NCBI GenBank assembly: GCA_030549335.1
Contig: CM060193.1
Span: forward strand, 57,441,146-57,505,145
Length of the DNA: 64,000 nt
Direction: 5' to 3'
Origin: Pontederia crassipes
Lineage: Eukaryota; Streptophyta; Magnoliopsida; Commelinales; Pontederiaceae
The notes under the pieces were generated by a model. It was given only the letters and a program-made list of their open reading frames with translations. It had not been told where the DNA came from and did not search any database. Of the stretch, positions 53,685-64,000 are shown in pieces. The position numbers were made by a program, and so were the translations under genes. Position 1 is the stretch's first letter; the number at the start of each line of letters is the position of its first letter.

Positions 53685-55364
53685 CGCTACTAGAAAAACG
53701 TTGATTACCGATGGTCCGGACCGTCGATAATCAGTCTGAAAACCGTCGGTAACGCAATTACCGACGGTTTTTTAGTCGGAATCGATCCGTCGGAAAAACA
53801 CTCGTCGCAAATCGATTTGCGACGGTTGAAAAAAATTCGTCGAAAATATCGACGGTTCTGACCGTCGGAACAGTCTCCGACGGTTCGAACCGTCAAAATT
53901 TTCCGACAGTTGCAACCGCCGGAACAGTCCCGACGGTTCGAACCGTCTAAATTTCCGACGGTTTCAACCGTCGGAAAAGGCCGGCGGTCCGAACCGTCGA
54001 AATTTCCGACAGTTGCAACCGCCGAAAAAGGCCGGCGGTTCGAACCGTCGCAACTTTTCGACGGTCGCAACTGTCGAAACTCTCGACGGGCGTCGCAACC
54101 GTCGATCTTTCGGCGATCGCAACCATCGCAACTATTTTTTTAAATATAAAAAAAATTAGCGGCCGGATCGGAACGCGGCCAAATCCGGCCGCCCGCGGCC
54201 GATCCGGCCGCTGGGGACCGGATCCGCCGCCAGGCGGCCGGATCCGAATGCCCGGCGGCCAATCCGGCCGCTAGAGGCCGGATCCGAACGCCCGACGGCT
54301 GATCCGGCCGCTGGAGGCCGGATCCGAACGCCCGGCGGCCGATCCGGCCACTGGAGGTCGGTTTCGGCCGCCTGGCGGCCGATCGGCTGCTGGGGGCCGA
54401 ATCCGAATGGCCACAGCCGGATCCGACCGCCAGCGGCGAGATCCGGCCCGGCCCTTGGCCGGAGAGAGACGCCGGAGAGAGAAAGAGAGAGAGACGTCGG
54501 CGCGGGAGATGGTCGCCGGTGCGGGAGAGGGTCGCCGGCGCGGGAGGATCACCGGTGCAGGAGAGGGTCGTCGGCGCGGGAGGGTCGCCGGCGTCCGGCG
54601 CGGGAAAGGGTGCTCGCGGTCGGGAGAGAGAGAAGAGGGATGAGGAATATAAAGGGAAAAAGTGGAAAGAAAGCGGAAAAAAAAGCGGGATAACGAAATT
54701 TTAATTACCGACGGTTTCGGCCATCGAAAACGTAAATATTAACTATTTTTATAATTACTGACGGTTGTGACCGTCGAAAATATATTTAGTTATGTATAAT
54801 GTTTATTTTTTATTTTATTGACAGTTTGAACTGTCGGTAATCATTATCATTACCGACGATTTGGGCCGTCACTAGTTATATTAATAAAATATTCTTTATA
54901 TGATATTATTATACATTTATCGACGGTTACGACTTTCGAAAATTACGACGGATTTTGCGACGGATGGATATCCGTCGGAAATATCGACGTTCCTAATCGT
55001 CAAAAAATTTAATAATAATATAATACATTTCATAATTTATTTTTTTATTTTCGACGGTCTGACCGTCGGAAAATCCGTCAAAAAAATTTAAGAATAATAT
55101 AAAAAAATACATAATTTATTTTTTTCATTTCCGAAGGTCGTAACCGTCGGAAAAGTCATCGAAAATTACGACGGATGGATATCCATCGGAAATATCGACG
55201 TTCCTAATCGTCGAAAAATTAAATAATAATATAAATCATTTCCGACGGTCATAACCGTCGAAAAATCCGTCGGAAACAGAACCGTCGAAAAATCCGTCGC
55301 AAATTGCGACGGATTTATAACCGTCTGAAATTATCCGTCGGAAAATCGCGATTTTCTTGTAGTG
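53685..55364. mobile_element. Non-autonomous CACTA (EnSpm) element, 1.68 kb
   Basis: Starts CGCTACTAGAAAAACG and ends TTTTCTTGTAGTG (complement CACTACAAGAAAATCG). It is flanked by perfect 3 bp target duplications AGT (53682-53684 and 55365-55367), the size diagnostic of CACTA elements. Both ends carry dense subterminal repeats of the type GACGGTT..AACCGTCGG in both orientations (53.70-54.13 kb and 54.70-55.34 kb). The centre (54.16-54.63 kb) is GC-rich with 'GGCCGGATCCG' and 'GGTCGCCGG' repeats; open frames there are low-complexity. No transposase. Confidence 0.88.
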
Positions 55365-55430
55365 AGTGGTAGTAGCTAATTAGGAAGTGAAGTAATATAA
55401 TTGTGTTTGACGTGGCATATAGGTTACCCA

Positions 55431-55504
55431 AACCATGTTACTTGCAATTGGCAAACCATGTTACTTGCAATTGGCAAACCATGTTACTTGCAATTGGCAA
55501 ACCA
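55431..55504. repeat. 23 bp tandem repeat, three units
   Basis: Three identical copies of a unit containing AACCATGTTACTTGCAATTG, at 55431, 55454 and 55477, with the first bases of a fourth. Confidence 0.95.
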
Positions 55505-57166
55505 TTTTTTTAAGCTCGGATTAGTAATTAAACAAGCCAAATCATATTAAGTAGCTAATGACAGACAAACGCAACATCACATGCAGGTTTCCCGTAGGAT
55601 TTATGATGCCCACATGGGTGTCGTCGGACTATAAAATTTGTTCATTAATTACCTTTAGAAATGGAATCTGTGATTAATCTACTTGTCCAAGACTTTAGCT
55701 TGGAGCCAAGGCTATTAGTTAGTTTATTAATCTTAGAAGCTTCTATTTCAAAAAAAAATTATATTTGCTACGTGAATAATTAATGAAAAAAATGTTTTTT
55801 TGATAAGGGAATTTAGATGTGCTAGTACTTTTTTAAAATATTTAAGTTGCTAAGAAGAATAATATGTTTATAATTATAATCTTAACTAGAAGTCCATTGA
55901 ATTATATTCAAAATTAATTACCATTTCATAATTTAATATTGTAGTTTTTTCTTATTTTTGAGTTTGACAGTCTCTAGGAAAAAAAACAAACTAGATATAT
56001 CTAATAAAACTTGATAAGACAACATAAGACTGCATTTAACTCGTAACTTTATTCAGATTAATTCTGAATTATTTGATTTAGATTCTCTTTTATAATATAT
56101 ACACCTAAATTGTTAAATTAGATGGCTTCAATTCTCCGAAAAATACTAATCCATATATTTATATTCTTAGCACACATTTTCCACTACAACTACAAGCTTT
56201 TTAAAAGAATTTCCATTGGAATTTTAAACTTGTAACATCTTGTATCATGCAATTACATTGAATTTAGTGAACTAATTAATCATTTACTTTTGGAAGTTAA
56301 GTTAAGCTATGCATTGATTCCAAATTTCACTAGATCATGAACCATCCCCTTAATTAATTAGAAGAAGGTGAGATTTCTCCAGCTCAGAGTTCAATTAAAC
56401 AAACTACAACACAATTTCTTATTTCGACAGTACCTTCAAAGATCAAACACTTGTGCTATAAATTAATGCTGCCAAGGTGCATCATATGCATTAACACCAC
56501 TTTTAATTAAGTGCCGTACTGAGCAGCTTCACATTTTTTTTTGTTTCTATGTTGCAGCTTTCTCAGGAGGATGAGATTTTGGTTGGAACATGGAACGTTG
56601 GTGCACATTTGATCCTTACCTGTGCACTGAGGAAAATGTACAACTCCTCCTCTTCAAGTGTACTTAAATTAATTAATTAGCCAACTTTTTTACACATTGC
56701 ACTCAAAGTTCAAGTACTTGGCCTTCATGTAATTTCTCAGGCACATGCATCCAACAATACTATAATGTAAGTCTAGCTACAATGCTACAACTTTACAAGC
56801 TATAGTTCTCAAGTAATTAAAAAAAATAAGAAAACAGAATTCCCAATAATTTGCGATTTATAGAAATCACAATATCGAATTTGAAAGCATAAAGAGTTTA
56901 TATGCATTAGATTACTATTAATTGTTTAGGATTAATAACAAAACTATTTAATTTTTTAGGTTATGCACGATGGTCGGAGAGAGAGTAGAATGATAAAAAA
57001 TCTAAGCTTCTTCAACCATAGGGTCGAATTAGGTAGCCATATAAAAAGAATTTAATTTAATCGTCTTCTATTGTTTGCACATTAAGTTTAACACCCCCAT
57101 TAATTACCAAATAGGTTTAGTTTAGTTGATATATATATATAGGTATTTACTCGGAACATAAATTCA

Positions 57167-57203
<37 letters not shown>

Positions 57204-57600
57204 TGATGTTAATTGGTCTTTGCCAGCAAGAGAGAAGAGAGGAGAGAGGAGAGAGATGGAATGCTAAGCAACAAATAAGCATCCAGTGCATATCCACTCA
57301 GACCTTCTCCTGCTCCTGGACCTTGGCTTTAAAGACAAGCACATGCATGGCGGTGGGGAAAGGCGCGTGGCCTCCACGCTCGCCACAGACCATAGTAAAC
57401 TAATAAAGGCGCCCATGCTCCCCTAACCTGTACATATATTGCATCTGATCAGATTAGCTGACCAAATCACCTTTAAAGAGACCTTTACGAGAGAAAAAAA
57501 AGGCGCCCAAAAGAAATAAAAGTCTGAAAAGATGGGAAACCATGCAATTTAGTCACCTTCTTTTCTGAAGATATATATAATATGTAATAATATACACACA

Positions 57601-57675
<75 letters not shown>

Positions 57676-60036
57676 CAATTTAAGCTTAAGATTCTGACCA
57701 ACTAATGGGCACATTATACATACATTTATGTGGCTATATTAATAAGCATCAAGTTCATGGCTGCAGGCTTTTACTTGTGTACATGATAAAGATGTGTCCA
57801 GCAAGTAGTTCTGAAGCAACCTCTTTGTTCTTTTTTTAGTTCTGATTACACCCTTTACTTGTGATTGCATGCATATGAGATGCATCCTCTCTATGCAGTG
57901 TGCAGCATTATATATTCACCGCATGAAGTAACATATTCCAAAAGGAAAACTTAAACATCTATGCATGCATGCATGCATGCGTCAGATCAACGTTGATCAT
58001 ATTCACTACACTCAAAATTAATTGTCCATTAAATTTAGTATTTTTTTCTCCTTCTAGTTGATCATCTTGTTTCAAGAAAATATGATCCTTCAAGAAATAA
58101 ATACAAGTTGCTGTAAACTAACTCTAAACTCCAAGGCCGAAAGGTTTTTCTAATTCTTTGGGCGCTGTTTGGTTACGGGTTAGGAGGTGGATTAAGGAGA
58201 TATTTATCGGAATGAAGTCAAATGAGCAATAAATTAGGATTAACAACAAATAAGTTATACACAATTCACGATGAATGTTTAATTTTGTCGGATGATTACT
58301 TTTTGGATTTTTGTATTCTACACTTTCGATGGATTACAGATAATTCATTACGGCACAAATAATTTATTCGTACATATAAATTATAAAACCTTGACTCGGA
58401 ATTAAAAGTTTGACATCCAAACAACACCTAAGGGATCAAGCCTTCAAGTTTAAAAAGAGGTGGAGGTATCCATCAACTACTATAATTATTGTTTCAGCTG
58501 ATTCAACATCTTAAATGTCATCTCGATGTCGGTTAATTTTCTAGTCTTATTTTGCGGTTTCGGAAACTTAAATACAAGAATTTGATCTTATAATTTAATA
58601 TTAGGACCATTTTTTTTAGTTTACACATTTTATTCAACTTCACATTTACACTGCAAACTTTAAAGATAAGTAAATGAGATCCTGACGGCAGCTTAGCTAG
58701 CACTCGTTCATGTCTGACATATTATCATTATAATATGGGAGATGCTATATCCTCTTAAATTAGGAGGATTATTCTAACTCATTCACAATGGTATTGAGTG
58801 TAATTTTATCAACTTTTTTAGGTAATTTAAGAATGTGAGTATTAGGAGAATTTTTAGGCTAAATTTTTAGGAGGATATAGCATTTTTGTTATAATATATA
58901 GGGACATATTATAATATTGTAATTACATATTTTAAATTTTTAACCAATATTATTTTGATCTAATGATATAGATTATCTATATCTCGAACTAATTCGATGC
59001 TCGAATAAAAACGATAAAAATAAACTACTCTAAAAAATGAATATAAAATTGCTAACATCAGATGACTCTCGGACATTATCTATTATCCAACTGTATTCAT
59101 CATCCTTCGTTATTAAATGTCCCATTTTGACCAATCGATCTAATGATCACATCAACAAAGTATGGTTTAGGCGACACATACACAGATGCACGCAAAAGTC
59201 TTGATACATTATTTATGATATATATATATATATGCATATATATATATATATATTTATGCACGAGAGAAATTATGCATTATAAGAAAATTCGAAAAATTTA
59301 AAACGATATAAAATTTTATTAGATGGAAGAAATAAAAAAGAATTATAAGAACAAATTATGTTTGGATATCTCAAGAATTTATATAGACGGTCTTTTCTAT
59401 ATAAAAATTAAAATTTTAAATTAATCTTTCAAAATAAAATATTTATCTCGTGATAAAAAATAAATTGATTTCGAATCACATCTAAATCATCCTAGATTTC
59501 TCTTGACCCTCATAAATTCGCTGATGAGACTCTGTACAAATAATATGTAGTAGTGCCTAATTAAGAAGGGAACGTATAAAATTACACGATATTATCAATA
59601 ATAAATATATATATATAATTAAAAAAAACGTAGTGGACACGAGCAAATGGCTTAGGTGGCGCCTCTCAAACCCCTGCATAGCCTATGGCTTTTTGTTGCC
59701 ATGCTATAAATTGCGGAGCCATTGGCACCACCAAATCCACCACTTCACACTGCCAACTTACACCGCCCCCAGTTTCAAACACATCACTCTCTCAATTCCC
59801 GTCCCCCCCACAAACCCCTCCCCACCCTACAAGGACCCACCATTGCTTCGTCCCAACAGCCCTCGCTCTTCTACGTTTTGGATCGAATCAATTATTAGTT
59901 AAATATTCATAGGCAAAACTTCCCAAGGGCCAAACTTTTAAATCGCATCACTTAGCTGATCAACTCCCCACCCCCCACAGTACTGGCCAGAAACACAGCA
60001 GGCGAGAAGAGGCCACGCGCCCAAGAGGGACCAGGC
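55505..60036. other. Intergenic region upstream of the CYB561/DOMON gene
   Basis: 4.5 kb of AT-rich DNA. It contains (TA)n tracts at about 57172-57201, 57608-57653 (followed by a short GA run to 57674) and 59218-59255. A (TGCA)n run is at about 57962-57980. A TATA-like 'CTATAAATT' at 59704-59712 could belong to the downstream gene, which would give a leader of about 300 nt. Open frames at 57203-57403 and 59633-59912 have no family resemblance. Confidence 0.5.
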
Positions 60037-62219
60037 ATGGCGGCATCTGCCATCTCACTCCTCCTGCTCTTCGCTCTCTCCTCCTCCCTGGTGGCCTCGC
60101 AGCAGGCCGATTCCTGCGCCGCCAACCTCGCTGCAGTCTCTCCCCTCATCCCTTTCAACACCTCCTCCCTCAGCTGCCTCACCGCGCTGCGCTCTGCAAA
60201 CTTCGTGCTCAGGGTACATGTCTAGTACTGTTGGCTAGTTAGATTTAATGTTAGTGTGCTTGGAACATGTTGTGATCAACGTCTTTGCATGCGCATGATG
60301 CAGTACGGCAATGCGGGGCCGGGTCTGTGGAGCTACGTGCTGTCGGCGCCGGATCCGGGGTCGTACATCGCGGTGGGGTTCTCGACGGATGGGGGGATGG
60401 TGGGGAGCACCGCCGTGGCCGGGTGGATGACGGACTCCGGGACGGGGGTGGTGAAGCGGTACCAGCTCGGCGGGAAGAAGTCGAGCAAGTGCCCCCCGGA
60501 CCAGGGCAGCCTGCAGCTGGGGAAGGGGAACTCGTCCCTCATCGTGTCGCAGTCGGGACGGCTGCACATGGCGTTCCAGCTCAGCGTCAACCAGCCGCCG
60601 CCGCACCTCATCTTCGCCGTCGGCCCCAAGAACAGCCTCCCTTCCGCCGCGAACTACTACTTGCCCGAGCACGACAACGAGGACAGCGTCCCAGTGAACT
60701 ACACCGCCGGCGGTACGTTCCACGCGCCTGCGTGCGTGATATATAAATAAACACAGATCGATCTGTCCAACGCTGATTTGAACTGCAACTTGCATGGTCT
60801 TGAGCGCTGCAGCCGTAGTCTCGACAGCTGGTGAGTCCGGCGAAGGAGGAGGCGGCGATGAGGACGAGGACGAGGACGAGGAGTCGGAGTTCGGGGCGCC
60901 GAGGAAGCACGCGCTGCTGGTGATGCTCGGGTGGGGGGTGCTGATGCCGGTGGGGATCGCGCTGACCCGCTTCTTCAAGGGCTTCGACCCCTTCTGGTTC
61001 TACGCGCACATCACGGTGCAGGGCGTCGGGTTCGCGCTGGGCCTCGCCGGCGTCATCGTGGGGTTCGGCCTGGACGACGAGGGCATCGACGGCATCGACA
61101 CCCACAAGGGCCTCGGCATCGCCATCCTCGTCGGTGGCTGCTTGCAGGTATACATCAAATATTAAATAAAAGCCCCTCCAACTTGCTGCCATTAATGAAT
61201 AGTAGTGCTATCAGTCAAACAAGCATTTCGAATTCCGAGATCTCGAAATTAAATTTATCTTCCTGACATTTCCTTAGATTATATAACTTCACCAACTTGA
61301 ATTTGAACATAAAGTAAGATTTCATTATTAAATAATTCTTAGACCCTATTTAAATGAGGTTCTTTTTTTTAGAACTAAGCAAAATTTAGTCAAAAAAATA
61401 AATAAAATTTTGATGAGTGTCATCGGAATCAAAGTTTACAATTTCAAAGTTCCCACCTTTCGACATGTCTAGTTTAAGAACTTCCATTCAAACACATTTA
61501 TAATTAATCTATCATATAGATGATCCTCGAGAACTAATTAGAATTTTAGTTCACACATTCAAACATAGTCTATTAAAAAGAAGTAGACAAAGAATTAAGA
61601 GGATAAAATATTCGATGGTTGGCGCTGTGATAGTGGACTACATTCCAAGTGGTTCAACGAATGTTAGTAATTTTGAGATAGATCCTTGAAGTCATCGCGT
61701 TGGTCAAGGACTTTAATTTTTTTCCGCACCTCATTTCGATACCGGATTAATCAAGTGTTAGAACTCTGAATACTGGCAAGTTGTCGTCGAAAAAAATATG
61801 AGACTTGAATTTGAACAAGGAATGAGTTGTAAGTTAAACCCAAGAGTTGGTCATTTTTAATTAGTGACATATTTGTGTCTAATTATCTATCTTATAAGTT
61901 TGTTCTTTCATGTTAAAAGAGAGAATATCGTTGTGCATCATGCAAATGACATGTTGAGCTTACTTGAATGAAGGTGACGGCGTTGCTCGCTCGGCCGGAC
62001 AAGACGTCGAAGGTGAGGAAGTACTGGAACTGGTACCACCACTACGTCGGACGGGCGGCGATCGCCGTCGCCATCGCCAACATCTTCTACGGCTTCCACA
62101 TTGCCGAGGAGACAAACTCGTGGAACGTCGGCTACGGCGTCTTCCTGGGCGTCTGGGCGCTCGTCTGCGTCGTCCTGGAGATCAAGAGGTGCATGGCCCG
62201 CGACGACGACGATGTTTAA
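60037..62219 (+). CDS. CYB561 and DOMON domain-containing protein, 4 exons, 388 aa
   Basis: Predicted membrane electron carrier: an extracytoplasmic haem-binding DOMON domain fused to a cytochrome b561 core, a plant family thought to pass ascorbate-derived electrons across the plasma or other membranes. Exons: 60037-60213, 60304-60712, 60813-61147, 61974-62219. All junctions are GT/AG and in phase, and total 1167 nt. Residues 1 to about 21 are a signal peptide ending ..LVASQQ. DOMON lies at about 50-180 (GLWSYVLSAPDPGSYIAVGF; HMAFQLSV). An unusual Gly/Asp/Glu-rich linker runs 202-221. Five helices follow from about 228. Candidate haem-ligand histidines are His228 (RKHALL), His261 (WFYAHITVQ), His293 (DTHKGLGI) and His329/330 (YWNWYHHYVG). 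The C-terminus is acidic (ARDDDDV). It resembles the Arabidopsis At3g07570 group. Exons are very GC-rich; the last intron (826 bp) is AT-rich. Confidence 0.93.
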
Positions 62220-62644
62220 AATTAGTTAAATTCATAATAATAACGTGGTCATGATGAGTGCGTACCTTAATAATTAGTAATTGATTTGATCATAGGGGGT
62301 TGTGAGATCATTTGCGTGTTAACTATAGGGCAGGGTACATATGGACCATGCACATTAATTACTTGTAGTTGTTATGGAACAAATTTTTTTTACAAAACAA
62401 GGAAAAAAATCAGTGTGATCGATCTGTTAAGACATGCTTGTGAGCTGTTTTCTTGATTCTTTTATGATAAAAAAAATAGTGTAGCAAAGGTTGGCTGGCA
62501 TATGTGTTCATCACTGCAAATCACATACGGATGTCAGGATGTGAATCTATATGTTTGTTAATTCCATTTCATATTTATGAATCCTTAATTAATTGGACTA
62601 TGGATTGCTTGGTTCTACGGGTGTTCATACATATATATATTCCT
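62220..62644. other. CYB561/DOMON 3' flank
   Basis: Probably the 3' UTR and downstream DNA. No other feature seen. Confidence 0.5.
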
Positions 62645-63279
62645 CTGACCTCTCCTAAGCTATTGCGAATTACAACATTTAACTCCAAACTATAGACTTT
62701 ATTTTTTTTATATCTAAATTATCACGATTTTTCAGTTTGGTCCTTCCGTCCAATTCCGTCGACTTCTTCGTAATTTTTTATTTTTCGCATTTGTAAAAAG
62801 TTTATTATACCCCTGTGTTAGTCCACTTTTACATAAAAAATATGATAATTAAAAAACAAAAAGAAAAACACGTCACAGGGTGGCGGCGACCCCCCTCCCT
62901 CGTTCCCTTGCGCTCGCCGACGTGGCGCAGGGGGGTGGGGTGGTCGCTCCCCTCCTGCGACCTCTAGCGAGGTCGCAAGGAGGGGGGCGACCCCCCCACC
63001 CCCCTGTGCCACGCCGGCGAGCGCCGGAGGTCGCATGGGGGGTGCCCCTCGTAGTGTATTTTTTTTTAAAATTTATTTTTATATTTTTTATGTAAAAGTG
63101 TACTAACGCAAGGGTATAATGGACTTTTCACAAATGCGAAAAATGAAAAGTAACGAAGAAGTTGACGGAATTGGACGGAATGACCAAACTGAAAAAATCA
63201 CGATAGTTTAGGTATCAAAAAAATGAAATTCGTAATTTAGGATTAGATGTAATAATTCGCGATAGTTTAGGAGATGTCA
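62645..63279. mobile_element. Foldback element with ~200 bp TIRs and GC-rich palindromic core
   Basis: The left arm TGACCTCTCCTAAGCTATTG pairs with the reverse complement of the right end (TGACATCTCCTAAACTATCG). The match continues for about 200 bp (TCACGATTTTTCAGTTTGGT, TCCGTCCAATTCCGTC, CTTTTACATAAAAAATAT). The GC-rich core (62.88-63.05 kb) is itself a palindrome centred on GCGACCTCTAGCGAGGTCGC, so most of the element could fold into one hairpin. Long TIRs suggest the Mutator superfamily, but no 9 bp target duplication was found. Open frames inside are products of the palindrome. Confidence 0.8.
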
Positions 63280-64000
63280 GTGGAAATAACTCATAGATAC
63301 ACACAGAGATTACAAAATTTGATCTCACCCTAAAATCATTTGACCCTGGCCGTTATAATGGTGATTGAGGTGGTTTGATGTTCCATATCCCTCTAACCGG
63401 TGATCTCGTTGAACCGGTTCATAGCAAATGATTAGAACGCTGGTTCGATGAAATAAACATCGGTTCAACAAATGAGGAGCCGTGACAGATTGATCTTTTT
63501 TTTCTCCCTTTTCAACGATGATGCGATCCCGCACTCACTTGATGGACAAGATGCCACAATCTCTTGAATTATGAAGGCTGCAATCTCTTGGATGATGGCA
63601 AAGTGATCCTCATTACTCACCTTTTCTTTGGCGTGATTTCTTCTTGAGGAAGGCTAACATCGAGGACATCATCTTCTTCTCTCAATCCATTTTATGCTCA
63701 GTTCATGTTACTTTGATTCATCTTTTTCCTAATACTAGTAGTTTACGTCCTTTTGTGCACATAAAAATGTTGATTTTCCATTATTCTGAAAATAGTTGCA
63801 GATTCCTTACTAGATTTCGCTTGAGGGAGTGCATGTTTATTTCCAATAAAATAACTCCCCTGTTTGTTCATTGAACTGAATGGATAAGTGTAAGGGATAT
63901 GGGCTTTGTAACTTCCATCAATGAACTCAAAATGTATGAGTCATGCCAATATCGAAATCAAGCAATTTTCAGCTAAATGCAGAGTGAAGATGACACACTA
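63280..64000. other. Gene-free edge stretch
   Basis: No gene or element recognised. A 76-codon open frame at 63644-63874 (plus) and a 69-codon frame at 63325-63534 (minus) have no family resemblance and no splice context that I can support. Confidence 0.4.

Noticed and set aside
54271-54704. Open frames rich in Arg/Pro/Gly on both strands
   Set aside because: They lie in the GC-rich tandem core of the CACTA element and are low-complexity.
56561-56640. Possible exon encoding DEILVGTWNVG, reminiscent of inositol polyphosphate 5-phosphatases
   Set aside because: An acceptor-like GTTGCAG precedes it, but the following residues do not continue the family pattern and no neighbouring exons were found.
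57100-57440. microRNA or small-gene candidate near the GA-rich stretch
   Set aside because: No match to any conserved plant miRNA that I could recall (156, 159, 160, 164, 166, 167, 169, 171, 172, 390, 396) and no convincing hairpin.
60235-61192. Long minus-strand frames opposite the CYB561/DOMON exons
   Set aside because: They cross introns of the real gene and reflect its high GC content.

Overview
The window is nuclear DNA of a flowering plant, most likely a monocot. I infer this from GC-rich intronless or first-exon coding sequence set in AT-rich intergenic DNA, plant-specific gene families (VIPP1, TIC20-II, a CYB561/DOMON protein, a PIP-type peptide precursor), Au-type SINEs and abundant Ty3/gypsy, Copia, CACTA, Mutator-like and hAT debris. 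The species cannot be named from the sequence alone. Gene density is low: four host genes that I can model with confidence, plus one partial gene copy, in 64 kb.

Layout. 1-6.5 kb is the left-running part of a decayed Ty3/gypsy element (Tekay/Del-like) that continues off the left edge. 6.5-11.5 kb is gene-free: satellite-like repeats of about 145 bp in two opposite orientations, a 370 bp direct duplication, and a GC-rich array of 'TCCCACG..CGTGGGA' palindromes. 11.5-18 kb is intergenic and holds the 3' end of a second chromovirus remnant. At 18.4-18.8 kb is a small secreted-peptide gene (PIP-like) on the minus strand. 19-24.9 kb holds microsatellites, a CACTA-like element, foldback/MITE-type elements and an LTR-retroelement fragment. 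At 25.0-25.6 kb is a two-exon partial copy of VIPP1. 26-32 kb holds a Mutator-like element and a Copia (SIRE/Maximus-like) remnant with a second Mutator-like element inserted into it. The intact eleven-exon VIPP1 gene occupies 34.3-41.7 kb (minus). TIC20-II lies head-to-head with it at 44.3-45.0 kb (plus). 45-60 kb is intergenic, with an LTR-like block carrying 87 bp tandem repeats, a hAT MITE with target duplication, and two CACTA elements, one inserted in the last bases of the other. A four-exon CYB561/DOMON gene is at 60.0-62.2 kb (plus), followed by a foldback element.

Functional links. VIPP1 (thylakoid/inner-envelope membrane maintenance) and TIC20-II (inner-envelope translocon family) are both plastid-membrane proteins encoded divergently, 2.6 kb apart. 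This may be coincidence. The CYB561/DOMON protein is a predicted plasma-membrane or endomembrane electron carrier. The PIP-like precursor would yield a secreted C-terminal signalling peptide. There is no operon-like organisation. The main narrative of the window is layered transposon insertion around a few conserved genes.
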